Assembly: GCA_007127615.1 (NCBI GenBank)
Contig: SKZB01000245.1
Location: forward strand, 1-6,124
Source: Phycisphaerales bacterium
GTDB taxonomy: Bacteria > Planctomycetota > Phycisphaerae > Phycisphaerales > SM1A02
DNA: 6,124 bases
Direction of reading: 5' to 3'
Shown piece after piece: positions 1 through 5,997 of this stretch. A program made the position numbers and the translations under genes. A model generated the notes under the pieces. The model was given only the letters and a program-made list of their open reading frames with translations. It was not told the DNA's origin and ran no database searches. Numbering within the stretch: the first letter of the stretch is position 1; every line of letters starts with the position of its first letter.

Positions 1-17
1 ATCCGCCCCGTGATGCC

Positions 18-89
18 GGGTCATCGGGTCATCGGGTCATCGGGTCATCGGGTCATCGGGTCATCGGATCATCGGATCATCGGATCAGC
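18..89. repeat. 8-bp tandem repeat array (GGGTCATC)
   Basis: Six perfect head-to-tail copies of GGGTCATC (18-65) are followed by two GGATCATC copies (66-81) and a degenerate GGATCAGC (82-89). The array ends 28 bp before the start codon of the YiiX-like gene and 15 bp before its Shine-Dalgarno. Perfect short tandem copies are typical of recent slipped-strand expansion, and the G-to-A change shared by the last three units shows a second sub-lineage of the unit. One plus-strand frame stays open from the window edge through the array to a TGA at 103-105, so the array could be the tail of an upstream gene; equally it may be plain intergenic sequence. Its function is unknown. Confidence 0.95.
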
Positions 90-104
90 ACCCCGTTTCG
101 GTTG

Positions 105-111
105 AAGGAGG
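105..111 (+). promoter_or_regulatory. Strong Shine-Dalgarno for the YiiX-like gene
   Basis: AAGGAGG lies 6 nt before the ATG at 118. It is a near-perfect anti-SD match at ideal spacing and fixes the start codon. It also shows that this organism uses SD-led initiation for at least some genes. The A at 105 is shared with a TGA (103-105) that closes the open frame running through the upstream repeat. Confidence 0.85.
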
Positions 112-117
112 CCGCTC

Positions 118-753
118 ATGGCTCTGAAGCGCCGTTCGTTCCCCCGGGGCCGACGTGTTCCTTACGATCAAATCCGGGCCGAGCTGCGGGACGGAGATAT
201 TCTGCTCTGCGCCGGCCGCGGCGTCTTCTCGACCATGATTCAGAAGGCGACCCGCAGCGTCTGGAGTCACGTCGGATTCATTCAACGGCTCGACCACGTG
301 GATCGCCTCATGCTGTTGGAGAGTGTCGAGCCGATCGGCGTGCGCACGGTGCCCCTGGCGAAATATCTCACTGACTACGACGCACGCGGTAACGCGTACC
401 CCGGCGGGATGGTCGTCATTCGGCACCGGGACTTTGAATCGCACGCCACACCGGCAAAACTGCGGCGCCTGACTCAATACGCGGTCGATCAGTTCGGTTA
501 CCCGTACGACCGGAGTCAGATCGCGCGCATGGCCGCCCGGATTCTCGCATCCGTCATCAGCTTCAATCGGCGTGAACACGAACGGATCGAGGCCAACAAC
601 GCCTTCATCTGCTCGGAGTATGTCGCGCGATGTTATGAACACATCAAGCTGAAGGTGAAATGGAACCGCAAGGGATTCATCGCGCCGGCCGATTTTGCGT
701 GCGATTCGAAATTTGATCTCGTCGGCATTCTCAAACGGCCGGGACGCGGGTGA
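118..753 (+). CDS. YiiX/YebB-like permuted papain-fold (NlpC/P60 superfamily) hydrolase
   Basis: This is a 211-residue protein with the layout of the circularly permuted NlpC/P60 (YiiX-type) thiol hydrolases, in which the catalytic His precedes the Cys. Visible elements in order: an N-terminal 'LRDGDILLC' strand (about 23-31) typical of the family's opening; SHVGFI with His51 as the predicted catalytic histidine; LLESVE with Glu68 as a plausible third polar residue; a 'FGYPYD' motif (126-131); and 'FICSEYVARCY' (163-173) with Cys165 as the predicted nucleophile. Characterised family members cleave amide, ester or thioester bonds, acting on peptidoglycan peptides or lipids; the substrate here cannot be deduced. 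The basic N-terminus is followed by no hydrophobic stretch, so there is no signal peptide or membrane segment and a cytoplasmic location is likely. The start is fixed by AAGGAGG 6 nt upstream. It appears monocistronic and converges on the M50 protease gene with 61 bp between stop codons. The family call is firm; the substrate is unknown. Confidence 0.82.
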   Translation: MALKRRSFPRGRRVPYDQIRAELRDGDILLCAGRGVFSTMIQKATRSVWSHVGFIQRLDHVDRLMLLESVEPIGVRTVPLAKYLTDYDARGNAYPGGMVVIRHRDFESHATPAKLRRLTQYAVDQFGYPYDRSQIARMAARILASVISFNRREHERIEANNAFICSEYVARCYEHIKLKVKWNRKGFIAPADFACDSKFDLVGILKRPGRG

Positions 754-814
754 AAGGCCTCCCCCGCTCCGCTGAGTTTGGGCCGGTGCAATTTTTCCCG
801 CGGAACGCGCCCCG

Positions 815-1924
815 TCAACCGTTGCGCTTGCGCTCGGTTTCACGTTTCAGCATTTTGCGTTCGCGGCCGGTCAGACTCTGCATGCCGGATGCGGCGATCT
901 TGGCGAGAATGCGATCGATCTCCTGCGCGGCTTCCATTTCCTGTTGCCGCTGCTTTTCCTCGCGCCGCAATTCCCGCTCGCTGAACTGCGGTTCCCGCTC
1001 GGATCCGGTTGCCAGACTCAGCGCATAGTCGTCACTTTCAAAGCCCAGCATTTCTTCGGTGAACGCGAGCTGTCGATGCGTTTGCCAACACGTGAATCCA
1101 CCGAAGACCGCGATGAGCACCAGCATGACCCCGCCGCCGGTACCGCTGAGGGACATGACCAGTCCGATGATGCCGAGCAGGATCGCGCCGACGAAACCGG
1201 TGCGCACCGCAAACCGCATCGAGGCGACGTAGCCGTAACGACGCCAGAGCACCGCCTGGACGATGCGCCCGCCATCGAGAGGAAAGATCGGCAGCAGGTT
1301 GAACAGCAGCAGGAGCAGACTGATCGCGTTGATCAGATAGAGGATGATGAGCGGCCAGTTGGTGAGGACCGCCCCCTGGGCGTAGAGCGCATCAAAGAAG
1401 AGTGGATTCGGAATGGCCACCCCGAGCCACTGTCCGGTCGCCAGTCCGAGCATCGGCGCGGCGGCGAGACAGATGGCGACGTTGACCAGCGGTCCGCCGA
1501 CGGCCGTCGCCAGATGGGCTTTCCAGTGGTTCGGGGGCTGACAGTACGCCAGGCCGCCCAGCGGCCACATGAGAATCTCATTGGCCTCGCCCCCGCTCTT
1601 TCGGCATCCGATACAGTGGCCGAACTCGTGCAGCAGGACGATCCCGAACAGGATCCCCAGCATCGCGAACATGATCCAGAAGCTCGATGGCGCCGCCGCA
1701 CCGGCCCCGGGACGGGCAAACGCAGCCCAGAGCAGCATGACGACGATGAAGATCAGGAAAACGATGTGAACGCGGACTTCGATGCCGGCGACGCGACCGA
1801 GCGACAGCGCCCAGCTCATGGGATTGTCGAAGCTCGGGCGGATGCCCTGCCAGTCCCCGCCCGGCCGGCCGGAGCCGCGCATCGGATCGTCGCCGAATTC
1901 ATCATCACGATCGCGCCAGCTCAT
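815..1924 (-). CDS. Site-2 protease family M50 membrane metalloprotease
   Basis: The protein has 369 residues from the ATG at 1924. It is a polytopic zinc metalloprotease of the S2P/SpoIVFB type, which cuts substrates within or near the membrane. Visible in order: a polar Asp/Gly/Arg-rich N-terminus (1-35); a first membrane helix (about 52-69); a second helix containing the zinc motif HEFGH (99-103); GGPLVN (143-148); a helix ending in the second zinc motif N-LLP-IFPLDGG (209-219, with Asp217 the predicted third ligand); then hydrophobic segments at about 235-285. A charged cytoplasmic tail (about 310-369) contains 'EIDRILAKIAASGMQSLTG', resembling the small C-terminal helical motif (DUF6576-like) seen on some rhomboids and M50 proteases; that identification is from memory. 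All catalytic residues are present, so it should be active. The chosen start forms an ATGA overlap with the Nudix stop codon and has GGAGGA (1940-1935) about 10 nt upstream. An ATG ten codons further upstream is possible but lacks this support. It is probably translationally coupled to the Nudix gene. The substrate is unknown. Confidence 0.9.
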   Translation of the reverse strand: MSWRDRDDEFGDDPMRGSGRPGGDWQGIRPSFDNPMSWALSLGRVAGIEVRVHIVFLIFIVVMLLWAAFARPGAGAAAPSSFWIMFAMLGILFGIVLLHEFGHCIGCRKSGGEANEILMWPLGGLAYCQPPNHWKAHLATAVGGPLVNVAICLAAAPMLGLATGQWLGVAIPNPLFFDALYAQGAVLTNWPLIILYLINAISLLLLLFNLLPIFPLDGGRIVQAVLWRRYGYVASMRFAVRTGFVGAILLGIIGLVMSLSGTGGGVMLVLIAVFGGFTCWQTHRQLAFTEEMLGFESDDYALSLATGSEREPQFSERELRREEKQRQQEMEAAQEIDRILAKIAASGMQSLTGRERKMLKRETERKRNG

Positions 1925-2457
1925 CGTGCAGCGATCCTCCGCGCGTGATTCCACATGAACAGAGCCGCCATCGACTTGCCATCCTGCAGGCGTCCGTCCG
2001 TCGCCATCGCCAGGGCCTCTTCGCGCCCGATGAGGTGGACCTCGATCTCCTCCCCCGGTTCCAGGCGCTGGCCGACCGAGGTCAGTTCTTCCGCCACGAA
2101 CACGTGCATCAGCTCGTCCGCAAAACCGGGCGAGGTATAGAACGTTCCGAGCGGTTCGATGCGCGCGGCGGAATATCCGGTTTCCTCTTCCAGTTCACGT
2201 TGGGCGGCGTCCCGCGGATCCTCACCGGGTTCGAGCTTCCCGGCCGGAAACTCCCAGAGCGTCCGGTCCGGTGCGATGCGGTAGTTCCGGATCAGGATCA
2301 GCTCCTGCTCATTGAGGACGGGCACAATCAGCACCGCACCGGGGTGTCGAACGATCTCACGGATGATCTCCCGTCCCTGCTCATCACGGTATCGACGCAC
2401 CTCGACGGTGAAAAGCCGGCCCTGATGAGGGGTTTCGATATCGCAATCTCGGCTCAT
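1921..2457 (-). CDS. Nudix hydrolase, ADP-ribose pyrophosphatase type
   Basis: The protein has 178 residues, close to bacterial NudF-type ADP-ribose pyrophosphatases (about 185-210). A complete Nudix box (GX5EX7REUXEEXGU) lies at residues 73-95: Gly73, Glu79, then REL-EEE (87-92) and Gly94-Tyr95. The upstream 'LWEFPAGKLEPGE' and downstream 'YTSPGFADE' (107-115) are typical of enzymes that hydrolyse ADP-ribose or related nucleoside diphosphate sugars to AMP plus the sugar phosphate using Mg2+. The N-terminal part (about 13-60) matches the beta-strand domain used for dimerisation in that subfamily. It is soluble, with no signal peptide. I chose the ATG at 2457 over a GTG at 2496 because the longer form adds a non-conserved leader overlapping the divergent mlaF coding region. 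The chosen ATG has no visible Shine-Dalgarno, so a leaderless transcript is possible. It is first in an operon with the M50 protease (4-bp overlap). The exact substrate is not provable from sequence. Confidence 0.9.
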   Translation of the reverse strand: MSRDCDIETPHQGRLFTVEVRRYRDEQGREIIREIVRHPGAVLIVPVLNEQELILIRNYRIAPDRTLWEFPAGKLEPGEDPRDAAQRELEEETGYSAARIEPLGTFYTSPGFADELMHVFVAEELTSVGQRLEPGEEIEVHLIGREEALAMATDGRLQDGKSMAALFMWNHARRIAAR

Positions 2458-2478
2458 CGCTAGAATGATAGGACATTT
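2458..2478. promoter_or_regulatory. Compact divergent promoter region (candidate)
   Basis: Only 21 bp separate the divergent Nudix and mlaF start codons. Two overlapping -10-like hexamers lie here: TAGAAT (2461-2466) on plus and TATCAT (2470-2465) on minus. If used, they would place transcription starts about 6 nt before the mlaF ATG and essentially at the Nudix ATG. No good -35 boxes are visible at standard spacing, so the true promoters could instead lie inside the opposing coding regions. AGGA at 2470-2473 can serve as a weak ribosome binding site for mlaF. Confidence 0.3.
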
Positions 2479-3354
2479 ATGCCGCGAGCGACGCACGAGA
2501 CATCCTCTGATCTGGATCCCGCGGACCCCATCATCCGTCTGGTCGATCTATGGAAGTCCTTCGGGTCGGTTCAGGTTCTCAAAGGCATTTCGATCGACTT
2601 TCCCCGCGGTCAGTCGACGGTGGTGCTCGGGCCGAGTGGTTGCGGCAAAAGCGTGATGCTCAAGCACATCCCGGGACTGCTTCGGCCGGACCGGGGTGAA
2701 GTCTGGTTTGGCGGCCAGACCATTCACGGGCGGCGCGAGAACCAGCTCGGATCGATACGGCGGGAGATCGGCTTCCTGTTTCAGCAGAGCGCCCTCTTCG
2801 ACTCCATGAACGTCGAGCGCAATGTGAGCTTTCCGCTCATCGAACACACCCGATTGGGTCGGCCGGAAATCCGCGATCGCGTCGAAGAAGTTCTCGAGCA
2901 GGTCGGGCTCTCCCAGGTCATGCAGAAGATGCCCTCGGAACTTTCCGGCGGGCAGAGAAAGCGGGTCGCCCTCGCCCGCGCGATCGTGCTCAGGCCGAAG
3001 GTCATTCTGTACGATGAGCCGACCACCGGACTGGATCCGATCCGGGCGGACAGCATTAATGAACTGATCATCAAGTTGCAGACGGAATTGAACGTCACCA
3101 GTATTGTCGTGACCCATGATCTGACCAGTGCGTTCAAGGTGGCCGACCGGATGGTCATGCTCCATGAAGGCAGAATCGTCACCCAGGGTCTTCCCGAAGC
3201 GCTTCGGCAGAGTGAAGATTCCTACGTTCAGCAGTTTCTTGAAGGCCGATCGGATGAGTCGGACCTCCTCCCGGTGGCCGGGCCGGCGGGCGTTTCGAAC
3301 GATACGGAGAGGCGTGCTGAGCGCAAACCCCGAGCTTCGCGGAAGGACGGCTGA
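2479..3354 (+). CDS. mlaF: MlaF-type lipid ABC transporter ATP-binding protein
   Basis: This 291-residue ABC ATPase belongs to the Mla/Ttg2A (MCE-associated) subfamily. It would power movement of phospholipids or other hydrophobic compounds between inner and outer membrane through a complex with an MlaE permease and an MlaD MCE protein. All motifs are intact: Walker A GPSGCGKS (51-58), Q-loop FLFQQSALFDS (99-109, the aromatic-rich form typical of MlaF), signature LSGGQRKR (155-162), Walker B VILYDE (175-180), D-loop GLDP (184-187) and switch His213 in VVTHD. Residues 1-16 are a short polar extension, and the last 40 or so residues are a charged, poorly conserved tail. The start is the ATG at 2479, with a weak AGGA 5 nt upstream. 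The mlaD gene follows after 3 bp, so the two are co-transcribed. The usual mlaE permease gene is not upstream; that side is occupied by the divergent Nudix gene. The substrate is inferred from the family only. Confidence 0.9.
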   Translation: MPRATHETSSDLDPADPIIRLVDLWKSFGSVQVLKGISIDFPRGQSTVVLGPSGCGKSVMLKHIPGLLRPDRGEVWFGGQTIHGRRENQLGSIRREIGFLFQQSALFDSMNVERNVSFPLIEHTRLGRPEIRDRVEEVLEQVGLSQVMQKMPSELSGGQRKRVALARAIVLRPKVILYDEPTTGLDPIRADSINELIIKLQTELNVTSIVVTHDLTSAFKVADRMVMLHEGRIVTQGLPEALRQSEDSYVQQFLEGRSDESDLLPVAGPAGVSNDTERRAERKPRASRKDG

Positions 3355-3357
3355 CCC

Positions 3358-4377
3358 ATGCCCGATTTTGCCCGAAACTTTGTCATCGGCCTCGTCTCGA
3401 TCGTTGCGCTGCTGGGGTTTGCGGTGCTTCTGATCTTCTTCGGCGAACTGGACGTGATTCGCTCGGATCGTTACGACGTCGAAGTGCGCATGAACATTGC
3501 CGGCGGGCTCCGGCCGAGCAGCGTGGTGGAGCTCAACGGCGTGAGCATCGGCCGCGTAGAGAAGATCAAGCTCGTTGAAGAAGATCCCGTTCATCCGGTC
3601 CGGGTCTCCCTGCAGATCAATCATCCCCACCGAATCCCGAAGAATGTCCGCGCCAGCGTCGAACAATCCCTGCTGGCGGGAACGGCGATGCTGCAACTGG
3701 TCTCTCAGCCGCTGCCGGAAGGGGAGACTGAACTGGCGTACCTGCCGGCGGACGGAACGGGGCAGATCGAGGCCTTTGAGCAATCGCTCATCGAAAGGAT
3801 CACGGGGGAACTCGACCAACGCACCGCCCCGCTGCTGGATGCATTGGAGCGGTTCGATGAACTGAGCCGCACGTACACGGCACTGGGTGAGAATCTGAAC
3901 GAACTGGTCTCACCGTTGACCGACGATGAGGACATGAATCTGCGCGCGACCATCGTCAAGCTGAACACCGTCCTGGATGAAGCCCGCGCTGCGCTGACGC
4001 TGGCTTCCGATTGGCTGGGGGATGACCAGATCCACCGCGATGTCCGCGAAGCCGTGGCCAATGCGGGAACGCTCATCGAACGGGCCACCGCCACCTTCGA
4101 GCGGTATTCCGAGCTGGCGGCCCATCTCGAGCTGAGCACCGACGAATTGCTCGAGCGGCTCGTGCCGGTGGCGGACGAAATGTCGGCCACGCTGACCGAG
4201 GTCCGGACGCTGGTGCACCGCGCGGGCGAGGGTGAGGGGACGATCGCGCAACTTCTGAATAACCCCGATCTTTACGAGTCGCTGACGGATGCGGCCGTCC
4301 GTCTGGAGCAGGCGCTGCTGGATGCCCGGCTGCTGATCCGGAAGATCAAGGCCGAGGGATTGCCGGTTCAGTTCTGA
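3358..4377 (+). CDS. mlaD: MlaD-type MCE-domain lipid-binding protein
   Basis: The protein has 339 residues. An N-terminal membrane anchor (about 8-28) is followed by one MCE domain (about 37-120) with the recognisable core 'GGLRPSSVVELNGVSIGRV' (49-67). A long, mostly helical and Glu/Leu/Ala-rich periplasmic region (about 130-335) is rich in heptad-like Leu spacing and probably forms a helical bundle or needle in the oligomer. MCE proteins form hexameric rings that pass lipids between the membranes on the periplasmic side of an MlaE-MlaF transporter. At 339 residues it is much longer than E. coli MlaD (about 180) and closer to the single-MCE proteins with helical tails found in other phyla. 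AAGGA (3343-3347) lies 10 nt before the ATG, within the mlaF coding end, and the genes are 3 bp apart, indicating one operon. No permease gene follows it. The direction of transport and the cargo are not deducible. Confidence 0.87.
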   Translation: MPDFARNFVIGLVSIVALLGFAVLLIFFGELDVIRSDRYDVEVRMNIAGGLRPSSVVELNGVSIGRVEKIKLVEEDPVHPVRVSLQINHPHRIPKNVRASVEQSLLAGTAMLQLVSQPLPEGETELAYLPADGTGQIEAFEQSLIERITGELDQRTAPLLDALERFDELSRTYTALGENLNELVSPLTDDEDMNLRATIVKLNTVLDEARAALTLASDWLGDDQIHRDVREAVANAGTLIERATATFERYSELAAHLELSTDELLERLVPVADEMSATLTEVRTLVHRAGEGEGTIAQLLNNPDLYESLTDAAVRLEQALLDARLLIRKIKAEGLPVQF

Positions 4378-4472
4378 AAGAATCGGCCGGTCTCCCGCCG
4401 CACGGTAAGGTCCCGCCCGCCGTTTCGCGCGGGCACCGCGCGCGGCGAATCCCACAAAATCGACCGGATGGG

Positions 4473-4478
4473 TATACT
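4473..4478 (+). promoter_or_regulatory. Candidate -10 box for the OmpA-like lipoprotein gene
   Basis: TATACT lies about 75 bp before the ATG at 4554 in the 176-bp gap after mlaD and would give a leader of roughly 70 nt. TG occurs two bases upstream of it, an imperfect extended -10. No recognisable -35 lies 16-18 bp upstream. The size of the gap and this box suggest the lipoprotein gene can be transcribed separately from mlaFD, but read-through is also possible because no T-tailed terminator is seen in the gap. Confidence 0.35.
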
Positions 4479-4553
4479 CCGGCGGTGCGGAGGTTCCGTT
4501 TTCGACCGCATCTGACCCCATGGATTTTGAGGCCCGAACGAAAGGATTCTTCG

Positions 4554-5216
4554 ATGGTGATCACACGGGTGACGGTTTGTAGTGTCATAGTCCTGGCCGC
4601 GATGCTTCTGAGCGGCTGCAATAACAGCATGAGAGAAGAAGTCGACCTGCTGACGCAGGAGAACGAAGATCTTCGCTCGCAACTGGCCGATCGGAACCAG
4701 GCGCTGGATGCCGCCACATCGACCGCGCGGGAGCGTGAGATGGAAGCCCGCCGACTGGCCCGTGAACTCGACGAAGCCCGCCGCCAGCGGGAAGAGCGGC
4801 CGGCCGCGACCCCCGGCGGCCGCACCGGATTTGAGGGTATCGCCGGTGTGACCGGTTCCGTCGCCGCGGGTGAGGTCACCGCCTCGGTCGAAAGCGATGT
4901 GCTCTTTGCCTCCGGCAGCGCGGATCTGCGTCAGGGCGCACGACAATCGCTGAATCAGGTCGCCCAGGTTCTCAATTCAAACTACGCCGGCCGTCCGATT
5001 CGCGTGGTCGGCCACACCGACTCCGACCCGATCCGGCGCAGCGGGTTCAAGAGCAACTATCACCTCGGCTTTGAACGCGGCTATGCCGTTCGCGAGTATC
5101 TCATCTCGCGCGGTGTGTCCGCCGAGCGCATTCACCTGGCGAGCTTCGGTCCTCACCGCCCCCGCGGAACGAAAGCGCAGAGCCGCCGCGTTGAGATCGT
5201 CGTGATGACCCAGTGA
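4554..5216 (+). CDS. OmpA/Pal-family peptidoglycan-binding lipoprotein
   Basis: The protein has 220 residues. A lipoprotein signal peptide (1-21) ends in lipobox LSGC with Cys22 as the lipidated residue; Asn at +2 does not resemble an inner-membrane retention signal, so outer-membrane anchoring is plausible. Residues about 27-82 are a charged helix with Leu heptads, a likely coiled coil giving trimerisation or reach. A Gly/Ala linker follows (83-106), then an OmpA C-terminal domain (about 110-220). It contains 'DVLFASGSADL' (115-125), 'VGHTDSD' (152-158) and 'NYHLGFERGYAVREYL' (168-183); Asp156 and Arg175 correspond to the residues that bind diaminopimelate in Pal/OmpA. The usual LS before the Arg motif is LG here (Gly172). 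The expected role is non-covalent linkage of outer membrane to peptidoglycan. The start is supported by AAGGA (4542-4546) 7 nt upstream and an immediate signal peptide; a GTG at 4485 would put 23 polar residues before the signal. It is followed by a strong terminator. It could be a Pal analogue, but no Tol genes are visible. Confidence 0.9.
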   Translation: MVITRVTVCSVIVLAAMLLSGCNNSMREEVDLLTQENEDLRSQLADRNQALDAATSTAREREMEARRLARELDEARRQREERPAATPGGRTGFEGIAGVTGSVAAGEVTASVESDVLFASGSADLRQGARQSLNQVAQVLNSNYAGRPIRVVGHTDSDPIRRSGFKSNYHLGFERGYAVREYLISRGVSAERIHLASFGPHRPRGTKAQSRRVEIVVMTQ

Positions 5217-5256
5217 TTACTTCCCGGGGGATCAATTGAATCAGCGCGAAAGATTG

Positions 5257-5290
5257 CCGCCGAACGCACTGCGTTCGGCGGTTTTACTTT
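5257..5290 (+). terminator. Rho-independent terminator
   Basis: A perfect 11-bp GC-rich stem (5257-5267 pairing with 5271-5281, arms CCGCCGAACGC and GCGTTCGGCGG) with a 3-nt ACT loop is followed directly by TTTTACTTT. It lies 40 bp after the lipoprotein stop codon on the same strand and marks the end of that transcription unit, just before the repeat tract. Confidence 0.92.
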
Positions 5291-5327
5291 GGCCGGTCTT
5301 CCGAAAAACGTGTGGGTTCATGGGCCG

Positions 5328-5550
5328 CGATCTCTGAAAACAGATCAGCAGGAAGAGGTTGACCACGAAGATGGGTTGGAGGGTCAAGCGACGAAGCGAC
5401 GGAGCGACGGAGGGAGGCCTCAGGTCACAAATCCCCGACTCTCGGCTTGCCGATGAACTGCAAAGTGACGGAGCTGAAAGATGGCATCAAGCGTTTTCTG
5501 CTTTTGAATCCTTCGTGCTCTTCGTGCCCTTCGTGGTGAGAAATCGGCCG
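5328..5550. repeat. Dispersed repeat unit 1 (subtype A)
   Basis: This is the first of four related units; its left boundary is a diverged form of the junction seen cleanly in later units (CGAACTCCGTGAACAG). Order of parts: junction, TTGACCACGAAG (one copy only), ATGGG..GGAGGG spacer, a short 8-bp array GCGACGAA/GCGACGGA (5388-5411), a 40-bp block (5420-5459) identical to one in unit 3 (5845-5884), a variable AT-richer stretch, and three CTTCGTG copies at exact 9-bp spacing (5511, 5520, 5529) ending in GGTGAG. The left CCACGAAG and right CTTCGTGG are inverted repeats of each other. No protein is credible here. Confidence 0.88.
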
Positions 5551-5757
5551 CGAACTCCGTGAACAGACCAACGGAAAAGATTGACCACGAAGAACACGAA
5601 GAGCACGAAGATGGGATGGAGGGGTGAAGCGACGGAGCGACGAAGCGACGAAGCGACGAAGGGACGCAGGGACGAAGGGGTGGAGGGAAGCGTCAAGTCA
5701 CGATTCCCCAACGCTCGGTTTGTTAAGGAACTTCGAAGTGACGAAGCTGAAGGACGG
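5551..5757. repeat. Dispersed repeat unit 2 (subtype B)
   Basis: The unit opens with CGAACTCCGTGAACAG, then has three CACGAAG copies at 9-bp spacing (5586, 5595, 5604), the ATGGGATGGAGGGG spacer, and an 8-bp-period array (5629-5676) of one GCGACGGA, three GCGACGAA, GGGACGCA and GGGACGAA. The core that follows (about 5692-5730) is diverged from that of units 1 and 3. Unlike those units it lacks the right-hand CTTCGTG array and runs straight into the next junction through CTGAAGGACGG. Unit 4 is a close copy of its left 120 bp. Confidence 0.88.
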
Positions 5758-5997
5758 CGAACTCCGTGAACAGAGCAACGGAAAGAGATTGACCACGAAG
5801 AACACGAAGAGCACGAAGATGGGATGGAGGGGCGGAGGAAGGCGTCAGGTCACAAATCCCCGACTCTCGGCTTGCCGATGAACTTTAAAGTGACGAAGCT
5901 GAAGGACAGCATCAAGCGTTCGTACTCTGGTTTCCTATCTTTAATTCCTTCGTGTCCTTCGTGTCCTTCGTGTCCTTCGTGGTGAGATAACGGACGG
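5758..5997. repeat. Dispersed repeat unit 3 (subtype A)
   Basis: This unit has the same junction and the three-copy CACGAAG array as unit 2, but it lacks the GCGACGAA array. It then carries the 40-bp block (5845-5884) identical to unit 1 and nearly identical flanking sequence up to GCATCAAGCG. It ends in four CTTCGTG copies at 9-bp spacing (5948, 5957, 5966, 5975) and GGTGAG. It is the clearest example of inverted arms: CACGAAG x3 on the left and CTTCGTG x4 on the right around a core of about 140 bp. Confidence 0.88.

Noticed and set aside
1..105. C-terminal end of an upstream gene running through the tandem repeat
   Set aside because: One frame is open, but the peptide is just the repeat translated (His-Arg-Val-Ile-Gly-Ser-Ser) and another frame is open too, so I could not support it as a coding feature from the window alone; it is kept only as a possibility in the findings.
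85..843. A 252-residue minus-strand open frame opposite the YiiX-like gene
   Set aside because: It is antisense to a gene with a strong Shine-Dalgarno and intact catalytic motifs, and its translation shows no family features.
944..1948. A 334-residue plus-strand open frame opposite the M50 gene
   Set aside because: It is antisense to a gene with intact zinc motifs. Its product is low-complexity, rich in Arg, Gln, Asp and Glu with no domain, as expected for the complement of a membrane-protein gene at high GC.
2548..3819. A 423-residue minus-strand open frame opposite mlaF and the start of mlaD
   Set aside because: It spans the antisense of two well-supported genes, has no recognisable motif, and arises from high-GC codon bias.
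4415..4434. Hairpin (GCCCGC / GCGGGC) after mlaD as a terminator
   Set aside because: The stem is only 6 bp with an 8-nt loop and has no T-run after it. In sequence this GC-rich it is expected by chance.
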